The notes under the pieces were generated by a model. The model was not told the DNA's origin. It saw nothing but the letters and a program-made list of their open reading frames with translations, and ran no database searches. From Actinostola sp. cb2023 (lineage: Eukaryota; Cnidaria; Anthozoa; Actiniaria; Actinostolidae), in NCBI GenBank assembly GCA_033675265.1, contig JAUJYZ010001307.1, positions 330,293 through 394,292 of the forward strand: 64,000 nt of DNA. The letters are read 5' to 3'. Below are positions 35,873 to 48,500 of the stretch, piece after piece. Numbering within the stretch: position 1 is the first letter of the stretch; every line of letters begins with the position of its first letter. The translations under genes were made by a program, and so were the position numbers.

Positions 35873-36385
35873 TAAAGTATTTAATAATCCTGAAAAATAA
35901 TTCACACAGTCACAGCATGGGCTCCCTGTGGTCATACTGCACAGTATACTTTGGCTGCTTCATTTCAACTGCACTGATGTCTGCACTACACTGTACTCGT
36001 TTTATTTCCACGCTTAATTTTGTTGCCAAAATGTTGCCAAATGAGCATCCATCTCAAGACAAAGCGAGAGCTAGTTGACTGTACTCAAAATGATACAGAC
36101 ATGCAATGGCAAAATGTCGCCTGACACACGTGTCGGGTTTACTACTTCAAAATCAAGTCAAGGTAAGAAATTAAGCTTAATCAGTTATCCACTGTCATGT
36201 TATGGAGATGATTCTTTCTTTCGTAATATCAGAAATGAAATCAACCGAAAATGAAATACCCGACAGGCGACAATCGATAAACTCGCAGTTTAGCAATATA
36301 AATTAACTTACCCCTCTCAGGCAATGATGTTTGTAGTTTTCAAGTCCACCATAAACACTAGTTAGGCTTCATTCAACATAACGAT

Positions 36386-39305
36386 TTGGGCTCCCTGTGG
36401 TGCGCATGCGCTCTAATATTCATCAACTAACAAAACTCGGCAAAGTACAAAATTAAAAGCATTAAACAATTTTACCCTTCCTTTTATTGTTCACAAAGTT
36501 TTTATCTCCAATTTTGCTGTTAAAAACTTGATGTCGAATTTATTGACATTTTAGCTACAAGTATGTTGGGATCCCTGTGGTGCCCATATACCAAACAAAC
36601 CGATCTACAAATCCCGTTTTTTTTCTTCTTTTAGAAACCTAACCACTTATATATTGTAGCCATTCTTCTAAGCTTTGTACTAATGATGTGTGTTTTGTTG
36701 AAAACAATGCCATTTGAATATTTCGTCGATTTTTTGACATACCGTATAAAAAAAGGGATTTTATTCATATCCTCGTTAACCTCTGGAAGTGAGCACGATT
36801 TCAAAACTCTTTTTTTTTTGCCAGAGACTTGACGCTCTATCTGATGTTTCTCATTAGTATTATTTGATTTTAAAAACAGTTTTAAAATAGACAAAAACTA
36901 CGTTCAATCAAGCCATGTAGATTTGGGCTCCCTGTGGTGCAATCAAAACTTCAGAACTCCAAGAAAATCATCTAAAACTCATCCAAAACGTAGAAAAAAT
37001 ACATTATTAATCACTTTTAACCTTTCCTTTTAATATTCTTCCATTTTTTAACTTCAATTTTGCTGTTTGAAAAATGTCGAATTTATTGACTTTTTTGCTA
37101 TGATTATGTTGGGATCCCTGTGGTATTATGGAACCATCCCCGGGAGAAAAGGAGACTCTGTCAGCAGGGAAGAAACTACACTAATATTTCAACATCGTTT
37201 TTTAACGCCAGAATTTCAACAGATGAAAAATCTCTTTACGGGGATGTATAGTATTGTCAATGAAGTATCACTCACCGAAGTTTGGTTGAAATCAAAAACC
37301 TAGAAAGTGCTTGAATTTTGACCGGAATTTCCTTGCGAAAAGCACATTTTGCCTTATAAAATCTCCATTTCAACTTCTTTGACGAAACAAATTGCAGATT
37401 CTTGATGCCATTATCCTAAGCTTTCCAATGATATGCAGTTTGTTGGAAAAATCGAACATTATTTTTTTCGTTTTTTTTTTTTTTTTCGATCCATAAAAAT
37501 CTTTGTGGGGACTTCTGAACAAAATCCCGTTTTTCTCCGCAAAGAAGAGCAAAATTCCAAATATTTTTAGCCACGGATTTACAGCTTTACATAAAGGTTC
37601 GAACGTGTTTAGAAATAGTTTAGAAAATCTTTTACAAAACAGAGATAAATGCAAAAAAAGCTCATTTGGGCTTCCTGTGGTAAACCCTTTGACCAGGCGT
37701 TCCTCGCTATAACAACACAAGAACATACACATATTTCAACATCGTTTTTTAACGCCAGAATTTCAACAGATGAAAAATCTCTTTACGGGGATGTATAGTA
37801 TTGTCAATGAAGTATCACTCACCGAAGTTTGGTTGAAATCAAAAACCTAGAAAGTGCTTGAATTTTGACCAGAAGTTCCTTGCGAAAAGCACATTTTGCC
37901 TTATAAAATCTCCATTTCAACTTCTTTGACGAAACAAATTGCAGATTCTTGATGCCATTATCCTAAGCTTTCCAATGATATGCAGTTTGTTGGAAAAATC
38001 GAACATTATTTTTTTCGATCCATAAAAATCTTTGTGGGGACTTCTGAACAAAATCCCGTTTTTCTCCGCAAAGAAGAGCAAAATTCCAAATATTTTTAGC
38101 CACGGATTTACAGCTTTACATAAAGGTTCGAACGTGTTTAGAAATAGTTTAGAAAATCTTTTACAAAACAGAGATAAATGCAAAAAAAGCTCATTTGGGC
38201 TTCCTGTGGTAAACCCTTTGACCAGGCGTTCCTCGCTATAACAACACAAGAACATACACATATTTCAACATCGTTTTTTAACGCCAGAATTTCAACAGAT
38301 GAAAAATCTCTTTACGGGGATGTATAGTATTGTCAATGAAGTATCACTCACCGAAGTTTGGTTGAAATCAAAAACCTAGAAAGTGCTTGAATTTTGACCG
38401 GCAGTTCCTTGCGAAAAGCACATTTTGCCTTATAAAATCTCCATTTCAACTTATTTGACGAAACAAATTGCAGAGTCTTGATGCCATTATCCTAAGCTTT
38501 CCAATGATATGCAGTTTGTTGGAAAAATCGAACATTATTTTTTTCGATCCATTTTCGGCACCGGAAAAAAATATTTGTGGGGACTTCTGAACAAAATCCC
38601 GTTTTTCTCCGCAACGAAGAGCAAAATTCCAAATATTTTTAGCCACGGATTTACAGCTTTACATAAAGGTTCTAACGTGTTTAGAAATAGTTTAGAAAAT
38701 CTTTTACAAAACAGAGATAAATGCAAAAAAAGCTCATTTGGTAAACCCTTTGACCAGGCGTTCGTCGCTATAACAACACAAGAACATACACATATTTCAA
38801 CATCGTTTTTTAACGCCAGAATTTCAACAGATGAAAAATCTCTTTACGGGGCTGTATAGTATTGTCAATGAAGTATCACTCACCGAAGTTTGGTTGAAAT
38901 CAAAAACCTAGAAAGTGCTTGAATTTTGACCGGCAGTTCCTTGCGAAAAGCACATTTTGCCTTATAAAATCTCCATTTCAACTTATTTGACGAAACAAAT
39001 TGCAGAGTCTTGATGCCATTATCCTAAGCTTTCCAATGATATGCAGTTTGTTGGAAAAATCGAACATTATTTTTTTCGATCCATTTTCGGCACCGGAAAA
39101 AAATCTTTGTGGGGACTTCTGAACAAAATCCCGTTTTTCTCCGCAAAGAAGAGCAAAATTCCAAATATTTTTAGCCACCGATTTACAGCTTTACATAAAG
39201 GTTCGAACGTGTTTAGAAATAGTTTAGAAAAACTTTTACAGAACAGAGATAAATGCAAAAAAAGCTCATTTGGGCTTCCTGTGGTAGAAATACACAGGGA
39301 TCCCG
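36386..39305 (+). repeat. Tandem array of ~0.53-kb monomers marked by TTGGGCTTCCTGTGG
   Basis: Four close copies start at about 37184, 37731, 38260 and 38792 (periods 547, 529, 532), almost identical apart from a poly-T expansion in copy 1. Left of them, 36386-37123 has older, diverged copies (period about 540) in which CTAAGCTTTNNANTGATRTG and related words can still be aligned. Each monomer carries GGG(C/A)T(T/C)CCTGTGGT once or twice. No plausible coding; overlapping ORFs exist on both strands. Confidence 0.9.
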
Positions 39306-39483
39306 CAATTTCCATTTTCCCACAAGTTTCGCACACTTTTTAACTCGAGTTTTTTCCATGAAAGAACACGAAATTTAAACTTCTAGTTGCATATTCATGT
39401 AGAGCATAGTTAAAGCTTTTAGAATATAATAGTTTTGTTTCGTAAGAAATACGTTTTACTTTTGATGAAAAACGCAGTTCTAC

Positions 39484-39965
39484 TACAGGAAGCCCAAATG
39501 AGCTTTTTTTGCATTTTTCGGCATCTTTGTAAACATTTTTCAAAACTACTTCAAAGCACATGCGAAACTTTACATAGAGCTTTTAAAAATGTCTGGCTGA
39601 AATTATTTCGAATTGTGTTCTTCTTTGCAGAGAAAAACGGGAATTTGATCAGAAGTAAAAACATTTTTTTTTCCCAGTTTAAAAATGGGTCGAAATAAAT
39701 AACTTTCGATTTTTCCAACAAACTGCATATCGTTGGAAAGCTTAGCATAATCGCAGCAAGAATCTGCAATTTGTTTCGTCAATGAAGTTGAAATGGAGAT
39801 TTTATAAGGCAAAATGTGCTTTTCGGCAGGAAATTCCGGTCAAAATTCAAGCACTTTCTAGGATTTTGATTTCAACCAAACTTCGGTGAATGATACTTCA
39901 TTGACAATACTATACAGCCCCGTAAAGAGATTTTTCATCTGTTGAAATTCTGGCGTTAAAAAACG
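39484..39965 (-). repeat. Inverted, diverged copy of the array monomer
   Basis: Reverse-complement homology to the monomer over its whole length, from ACAGGAAGCCCAAATGAGC to CTGGCGTTAAAAAACGATG. Together with the direct copies it makes a large inverted repeat separated by about 180 bases. Confidence 0.88.
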
Positions 39966-40100
39966 ATGATGAAATGTGTCCTTTCTTGATCACACTTTGA
40001 CTGAAAATAGTGAGAAGAGAGGGTCCTGGGGACGAGGTTGGAAAATGTCCGCTGGCCTCGAATATTCATCTCTGGGTTTCCTGTGTTTTCTGGATTTGCA

Positions 40101-43100
40101 ATGTTTTCTGTTTTTGGAAAGATTTTATCGACTAGGGGATTATATAGAGCTTTTAGTACCAGCATGCACTCAAGAGCTTCAGTTGCAGTGGTAAGCTTGT
40201 AGTGTTGTATAAAAGTGTACAATGTACAGTACTTCTCATAATAGCGTTCTCTGAGCAACAAATTAAGCTCGTTGCTTCCTAATTTTCTCTCACCAGAAGT
40301 CTAGAAGAGCTAGATTGAACAGTCACATGTTTGATATGAATGCGTGGTTTTGTTTTAGGTTCTGTCAGGAAGTGGAGTGTTTGATGGCTCTGAAGTACAT
40401 GAAGCTTCAGCGTAAGTCTTCATCAGTTTATAATATATATTCATTCATTCTTTCTTTCTTTCATTCATTTTAAGCTTATATTCATTCATTTATTTATTCA
40501 TTCCTTCATTTATTCCTTCATTTATTCATTCATTCATTTATTCATTCATTCCTTTATTTAGTTATTTATTCATTCATTTATTCATTCATTTATTCATTCA
40601 TTCATTCATTCCTTTATTTAGTTATTTATTCATTCACTTAATTATTTATTTATTTCATTTTCTCTTTTACTTATCTTTTTCCTGTCTGTTCTTGTCTTAT
40701 GCTTGCGCACCGTAAGTTACATGTTTCTTTCTTCTTTTGTTTGATTCTTCCTCGCGTGCTTTGTGTTTGCTCACACATCCCGTTAGTATGTTCAACGTTG
40801 TAATGACGCCCACATACACATTGTAACCCTGAAGATGAGCGCGTAGCTCGAAAGCTCGGTTTATTTCAAAAATAAATTCAAGGTCGATGAAACAAGCATT
40901 TACTTATTATGAATTACAACACGACCTACAAACAACTATTGGAGTTTCCTATTTATATTGATATAGTTTTGTTTACAGTCATTTGCAAAAATCCTGGCCA
41001 CTATGAAATATCAATATATCAGGGTGCATTGTGGGTAATTAAATAATCGAAAATTCCCCTTAAAGCAGGTTAACGCCAGCAAAGTTGGTAGAAATATTTA
41101 GTTTAATGTTTATTTAATTTAGTCTTACGTTTGTTGTTTGTAAATTTTGCTTCATTTAATAAGTTAGGGAACTCAAAATAGTATTATTTAATGACCCATA
41201 ATGCACCCGATATATTGATATATTGATATAACGTAGCGGCCAGAATTTTTGCAAATGACTGTATAAAGATTTGTGGTACTGGTCTGTAATGATGCCGATT
41301 ATGATAATGCATGATGACGATGACAATGACAATGATGATGTTGGTGGTGATGCTCAGCTGATGCATCATGGTGGCGATGATGCTGATGATAATGATATTG
41401 ATGCATGAGAATGATGTCGATGATGATGATTATATCAATAGTGGTGGTGGTCAATGTGTCTGAATTGATGAGAGGGAAATGATGTCTTTCAACTCTTCCC
41501 ATTCTAGCATTTTAGTTCACCTTAGCCGTGCAGGTGCAAATGTCAGTATCTATGCTCCAGATATCCCACAAATGCATGTCATCAACCATGCTAAGGGAGA
41601 GGTGGCTGAAGAAACAAGGTAATCACCTCTAGGGTAGTGTAGGGATAATCACCACAGGAAGCCCAAAATTCACTTCAGTTCCAACTATCTGACATTTGTT
41701 TAATACCATATTTCCTCGATTAAGCGCCCCCTCCCCTCCCCCAAGAAATATGGTACAGTGAGAGATTACAGAATATGGCATACAACTTGCGTTTTATTAC
41801 AAAGTTACGGCATGTTCCTATATGTACTTACCATATTGAAGTTATGTGTCCAAGTTCAAATCACGTTTTTATATTAAGCGCCCCCCCCCCCCCCCCCCCT
41901 TGATTAAGCACCCACCCTCGTTTACGCTCCCCCTTGGCCACAAAATTTGAAATAAGCGCCCAGGGTGCTTAATCGAGGAAATACGGTATCCTTTTCTCTT
42001 TTAGAAATGTTCTGAGTGAGTCTGCAAGAATTGCCAGAGGGAAAATTGAAGCTTTAGATAAACTGAATGTCTCTTCCCATGATGCACTATTTTTCCCAGG
42101 AGGATTTGGTGCAGCTAAAAACTTGTAAGTTTAGAACCATGTTGAACCTAGCTCTACATGTGTGGGGCTAGAGCGTTGCGTGGCGACACTAAACATGGCT
42201 GCAAGGGAGACTAAGTACCCCATTCACACCAAGGCTTAAACATGGTTTAAGGTGGTTTAACTAAACAGGTTTAGAAAATTATCTTCAGATGTCATGAAAC
42301 TTTTGGCACAAAACTGCTGGTAACTGTCCTTTGTGTTGCATAGTATAAATACCAGATAGTTTAATTCTTGTGAAATTAAATGCCCTCGATTTAGAGAAGC
42401 GAGAATAAACGTAGTTTAACTATTAAGACATTATTCATCAATGAATCATTTCAATATCTGCCATCTGTATAACATTTAGCAAACATCATTATTGTTCTCA
42501 TTTATTATAAAATAATATATAACAGTCACACTGTCTGATTGGCAAATGGATGTGTCTATGAGCTCACATGCAGCACGTATGCGCAGATATTCAAACTATT
42601 TTGTAACAAAGAAAATTGCAAATCATAATTTATAAAAGATATAGAAAACTTGTCTGCTGTTGTCTGTGCAGTTATAGAGCATGCAGGGACTGATCAGAAC
42701 ACCTGAGAAGTGTCAAGAAGCATTCCGCTATGCATTGTGCTTCTCCTAACACTTCTCTTGTGTTCTAATCAGTCCCTGCATGCTCTAAACTGCACAGAGC
42801 ATGCGCATGCATTTTCTATTTCTTCAATATTAAAAACAGTCATTTTTAAAATATATATTCTCTAATAATATTTTATTACAATCAAGGTCTACCTTTGCCA
42901 CAGAGGGTGCAGATTGTAAGGTAAATGAGCAGGTTCAAAAAGTCATCCAGGACTTCCATGACAACAGTAAACCTATTGGGTAAGTTGAAAAGCACTAATA
43001 ATGGACTTTGATTTAACCACAACTGTGTTCTTAATATTGCAAGATGTGTTTTCTCTTGTCAGGTTATGTTGTATAGCACCAGTATTAGCTGCAAAGGTGA

Positions 43101-44655
43101 GACGATCAACAATAAAAAAATATTATTATTTATTATTATTAAGGGCCCCATACAAGCAGTGTAATTTAACTTGTGAATATCGAAATTCTCCTTTGGAATT
43201 CAAGGAACATGAAGCAGAATTTAGTTTTTCATCACAGATCACTTATGTGAAAGAGTGTTTTCTTGCTAAGCCAGAGCTTACTGTGATTCAAGTGTCACCA
43301 CATTTGATGTATTAATTGTCTTGACAATGACACAGTAGAATGATTAACCATGGCAGAAGCAGATTGACTGATTCACCCTTTTGAGTGACCAGTTGCACTG
43401 TAATGCAATGTCTTACATCTTAGAAGTCTAGAACTTGCAAGTCTTTACTCGGGGACCGCAGAGACTACTTCTAGCCAAAAAGGTTGTCACAATATGTTGT
43501 TGTCTGATATATACTACTAAGTCGACTAGTATACCCCACACACCCCACACTTTCAAGGGTTCTTCGTGGTCCCTGTTACTCAATATACCTTTGATGTTAG
43601 GTGATACAGGGCTGTGAAGTTACAGTTGGTCAAGACAAGGATGATGGCTCTGGCAAGTGGCCATATGCTGGAACCGCTGAGAGTATCCAGAAAATGAATG
43701 CTAAGCATGTCAACAAAAATGTTGATATATCCTTTACAGAAAGTTATAATGAAAGAGGTTTTGGGACTGTTTTGGTTGAATATCTCCTTTAAGTGAAGAG
43801 CAAGGGGATGTAGGTGACACTAGAGCACCCCAAGACCAGGTTAGGACACAGGCAGCCCAAGTGATATTCTTTTGACGATTTGGGCTTCCTGTGCTTATTG
43901 TTTTGACATTTATATTTTTATGTAAAGGTGCGGACACACAGTGCAACATTTTGTGCGTTGCAGCGTGTGTCCACCTCTGCAACATGTTGCGCGCAATGTT
44001 GCACAAGTAGAATCGAGTCCTTACTTCAGTCTGCAACATTGCGAGCAACAAATTACGTCGTTTTAGTGCATGCTAGTCAATTGCGAGCAATCAGTTTCAT
44101 GGGTGGACACACGCTGCAACAAAATTGTCAGCAATATTGCATGCAATGTTGCACTGTGTGGCCGCACCTTAATAGGGAGCGAATTTTGAAAATCTCGTTA
44201 CATGTATATAATCCTCGAATCGCTCTGAAACTTTGCAAGATTACAAAGCAAGACACAGTAAACAACAGCTTCATTTATTGAGGTAAACCTGATAATTTCA
44301 ATATAGAACTACGCTGGTAAATACAAAATATAAATGTCAAAACAATAAGCATAGGAAGCTCAAATCGTCAATTTAGAAAATATCGCTTGGGCTGCCTTAT
44401 ATGGTTACGTGAGAAGGGGTAGAGTACACAAATGAATTCAACTCTCCAAGTAGATCGCATTTGGATCAGTGAGCACAGGTTACAAATTATTATAGTGTTT
44501 TTGTGACTTTTTTCCTTAACATTTTCCACGAGGTTCACATTGACCAGGGGAACAAAATAGTCACTACGCCAGCCTTCATGTGCGAAACCAAAGTTCACGA
44601 GATTCATGATGGGATTGGAAAGATGGTCCAAGCGGTGCTGTCATTAGTCAAGTAG
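40101..44655 (+). CDS. GATD3: Glutamine amidotransferase-like class 1 domain protein 3 (ES1, mitochondrial), complete
   Basis: Eight exons: 40101-40190, 40359-40411, 41508-41618, 42005-42124, 42887-42979, 43063-43096, 43610-43720, 44533-44655; about 244 codons in one phase. The start [19 protein letters not shown] is a basic, hydroxylated, mitochondrial-type presequence. The body follows the ES1/GATD3 (DJ-1/PfpI superfamily) pattern: [104 protein letters not shown] Cys-Cys pair sits at the nucleophile-elbow position. Family enzymes are reported as deglycase-like or of uncertain activity; no reaction is asserted. The exon 7 donor (AAT/GTTGAT) is weak, so two or three residues there are uncertain. 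AATAAA at 44929-44934 is a plausible polyadenylation signal. Confidence 0.93.
40436..40660. repeat. ATTC/TTTA tetranucleotide microsatellite, GATD3 intron 2
   Basis: Runs of ATTC with interspersed TTTATTTAGTTA. No coding content. Confidence 0.9.
41706..41986. mobile_element. TA-flanked MITE with TTTCCTCGATTAAGCGCCC ends, GATD3 intron 3
   Basis: The left tip CCATATTTCCTCGATTAAGC and the right inverse CCGTATTTCCTCGATTAAGC are each next to TA. The interior contains a long C run (41880-41899). It ends 18 bases before exon 4, so its right end overlaps the acceptor region. Confidence 0.85.
42664..42797. mobile_element. Short palindromic MITE, GATD3 intron 4
   Basis: CTGTGCAGTTATAGAGCATGC and its inverse at 42777-42797, with AGGGACTGATYAGAACAC arms inside. 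134 bp in total. Confidence 0.75.
43872..44372. mobile_element. Inverted-repeat element carrying GGGCTTCCTGTG in its arms, GATD3 intron 7
   Basis: TTGACGATTTGGGCTTCCTG..CTTATTGTTTTGACATTTATA is repeated inverted at 44326-44372. The core (43930-44165) is rich in GCAACATTG and its inverse and is related to 54590-54760. Confidence 0.8.
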
Positions 44656-44659
44656 AAAA

Positions 44660-45574
44660 CAGAGAATAGATACAAGAATGTTTTCAGTCTAAAATGCAAA
44701 CTAAGTAAAAGTGGAAGCCGTAGTTAGACGGAGGATGTATAGCAAGAAGGTCACAAGAAGGGAGATGTTGCAGCCAGGATATGTACTGTAAGTGTCTGTA
44801 GACAACATACTACATTGGTATACACAGGAATGCACATCTTTGTAACTGTTTTTGTTATAAAATTTTATTGTTTTGTATTGTATGGTAGAATCACAATTTG
44901 TTATGTCTGTGTGTATTTTAATATAATTAATAAATTATAAGTGGTTTTGTGTGATCACTTGGCTCTTGGTTTCTTTCTATGACCCTGCAAACAATTTTAA
45001 AATAACTCAATGTCAAAAAAAAATCAACCAATCAATCAGTCAAATCAATCAATTGGCCAACCATCAATCAGTCAATCAATTTGATGGTCAGCCATCTGAT
45101 AATCAATCACAAGTTGATCTGCATGTCTTGCCTCGCTCCCCTCACGTCTTTTCGTCTCATCTCATTCTCTCGCCGCCTGAACAACAACAACTCAATGGCA
45201 GAGTTTTGCAGTCTAAAAAAATGTCACAGTCACGGCACAGAGCCATCATGGCGCATCCGTGCTGTAATTTCTGTCATTGTAAGTCATGGTGTAAAGTAAA
45301 GGACTGATTTAATGTCCAAAGTCTCTTTAGCTGACGCCAATCTACCAGAGAGCAGACGGTGCACCCTTAATACACCCCCTCCTTCCATCAATGCTCCGCA
45401 TGAAGGGTATAGATACTGCTGTACGATGCAGTGTAGTACCTTTTTATCTTGTTTTTCTCTAGTGAATTTAAATGTCTTCAGTGGATCTGACTTCTTTTTC
45501 TAATGGGATAAAGCAAACACTAAGCATCCATGACAAATGTTTACAGTAGATAATGGTTCATCCAAAGTCCTTAC
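44660..45574. other. Gap between convergent GATD3 and DDX56, with AATC microsatellite
   Basis: Holds the GATD3 3' end and an impure CAATCAATCAGT microsatellite (45020-45115). The DDX56 terminal exon is expected near 45300-45500, but I could not fix it. No other gene seen. Confidence 0.5.
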
Positions 45575-48500
45575 CTTGTTAGGATTGTAAGACCCACTTT
45601 TGAAAGGAAAAGGCCTTTGTTTTCTCTTTCGTGTTTCCATATTAGATTTCAGTGTCGCTGGTACTACAGAAAACAACAACAAAATAATATTACACAGACT
45701 CTACATGTATGTAGTTAATGATAAACAGCCATAACCTCACCCAAGTAATCAGGAACATTCTTCATGTGCGCTTGTACTCGAGCTGGATGCAGCTCCTTAT
45801 CATGTCGTAACACTTGAAGATCTCTCGGATTGTCTTCAAAATATGCCTGAAAGATGAGGAACAAAATGTTCTTGAGTGAAGCTTGGATACTATTTTATGT
45901 GAAGATACCATCTACAGTTGACTCTCATTATTGTGGACAACCCTTGGGTCTGTTTTGGTATCCATATTTTACATTATTCTTGTTCTGTTCCCTTCAATAA
46001 TATTGGAAATTACCTTTAGTTTCTCTGAGTTTAATATCTCTCTCTTGATTTCTTTTAATCTTGCTTCTTTTACTAAAAAATGTACACTGTATTATTTTGC
46101 TCTACTTCAATAGTCATGAATGTCATGTAGTATGGATGAGAAATGAAGGACATACCTGCAGTTTTTGTGACAGCTCGGAGTGCATCCTGAAATAGATTAA
46201 AAATACTTTTAACATTCGTTATCAGAAGAATGGTAGTTTATTCTTAATTGATAAGACAAGAATTGGTATGTACCCGTGCTCTATAACGGAATCCTTCTAT
46301 CTCATCCATTTTAAATTGGTAAGGCTTGAAGACTTCAGTTTCTTCTCCTGAAACAAGATGTTAACTACCAAAGCTTAGAAACATAAATAGGTGAACTAGT
46401 AATGATATGAAATACCATTATTTATGCAACAGACTTGCCTATTTCTTTAGCTAACTGTTCTTCAGCTTTCTTCAAAATGGAGTTATCACTGAAAGTAGTA
46501 AAGGACAATGCTGTTCCACTCTTGTCGCCACGTGCAGTCCTACAAACATCAAACAAATCCAAGTACTGAAATATAAATTCCAAAATCTCCTTTGGTGCAG
46601 ACACAAGGAGCAACATTGTGTGCAAGTATTACATGTACTCGTGCGCTCACACAACTCAATTTGTTGCTTGCAATGCTGCCGAAGTAGAAATCAATTCTAC
46701 ATGTTACAGGGGTAGAAACGTTGCCTGCAATGTTGTAGAGAATTTAGACTTTGGTCAGGCTTCACTTAGTTATCTATGCACTGATCTATTCAGTTATTTG
46801 AAGGACTATTACCTTCCAACTCTGTGAATGTAAGCTTCAACTGTCGGGGGGAAATCAAAGTTGATCACATTTTCAACACCTGAAAATTGAATACAGATAC
46901 ATGTAGGTATATGCGGTTACAGGTAGATGGTTTCCATGGCAACACGAGGGGGATTGTGACACTTTTTCTAACCTTGAAAATCAACACCTCTTGAAACTCC
47001 ATATTCCTTGTCCTTTTTATTCCTGTGAAATAACAAATGACTTTAGAACTAACTACATATTTAGCAGGCTCCGGTTACACGAAAGGTGAATAGCGCTATC
47101 AACCGGATAAGTCTTATCCAACGGATAAAACTGATGCAGTTATCCAATAAATTTTATCCGTTGGATAGGACTTATCCGGTGGATAGCGCTATTCACCTTT
47201 CGTGCAACCGGGGCCAGATGAATAAATAATAAAAATAAAACTCACTTTTTACTCTTGTTTTTGGGACCTGAAGTTATTAATTGAGTTAAGGAATTGCTTC
47301 AATTCAAAGTTAGTTATAAATATCATTCTATTTTTACTTTTGACAAATTGGGCTTCCTGTGGTACAGTGCACCACAGGTAACCCATACATGAAAGAGTTA
47401 GGATACGTAACGTGCCAACAGTTTCAAAGACTGTTTCATCAGATGCTACGATGTAGTCATAGATGTCACGGTTGAACTCATCAACAATGTGGAGCCTAGA
47501 AATTAAGCAGAATAGTAACAATTGAATTATTTTATAGATTGATGTAGAGTAACTTATGATCAAAATACAAATTCTTCTTTTGAAATCAAAGAATCTTGAG
47601 GAGAATTTACAGTTTGATCAGAGATCACTTATACTGTTCTAGCAAGGACCCTTCAAAATCTGTATTGAATAATAGAGATGTTTTGCTATAAACACAACTG
47701 ACCTTGAATTATGTGGGAGTTCTGAGTTCAGTACACAAGTTTTGATAGAAAACTGCTCCAAAAACAGCTTTAATCTGTGAAATGAAAGTTTTAATGTAAA
47801 CTATTTGACGTGCTTATGTGATGAGGTCCTTCTGATTACTATAATTCTACATGAAAGTTATTATTAGTCGGGCTTCCTGTGGAAACCCGACTCTAAAAAT
47901 GCAGAGCGTTCTTCTTCTTCTTCGTATTCTTTGACCCCAGAACGCATATTGGGTTCTACAGCGCATGCGCCAGCGCAGCGTCGCTCAGATCAGATTACCG
48001 AAGGCTCTGATCAACACGAGACATATTCTTCACAAACAAATATTGCTCAACACAATTCAAATATCGCTCAAGTGACCTAATGTGTTGAGTTAAAATGTTG
48101 AAATAATGGGGATCAAAGCAAGCGAGAAGTCTAAGAAGAGAAATATGCTATCAATATCGCACATGAGTGCATGCACATACACTGATCATGATACAGTAGC
48201 TGACACAAGATTGAAATCTAAATAACGAAGTCACAATGCAATGACAATGACAATGTCTTCTATATACTTTGTACCGGTCAGTAATTGTGTGTACGTTGTG
48301 GTAAACTAATATACTGATAGATCGATCTTTATTTTGCTGAGTTTTGAAATCGGTTCAGTTGTAAGTAAATCACTGATTTGAATGCCCAGAATGCAGGAAA
48401 TATTGTTCATGATTGTTCGATCACCATGCATGTGGATCACCGGCTGCGATTGTCTAGTTTATTTATCCATATTTGTATTTGGTATGGATACATATTTATG

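Noticed and set aside
37370..39336. Repeated 60-120-residue ORFs on both strands
   Set aside because: They arise from the tandem 0.53-kb monomer, overlap on opposite strands and change with each indel; no sign of selection.
43610..43792. GATD3 ending by read-through of exon 7 (..[17 protein letters not shown]..)
   Set aside because: A downstream exon at 44533-44655 encodes the conserved [14 protein letters not shown] end in the right phase, so splicing is far more likely.
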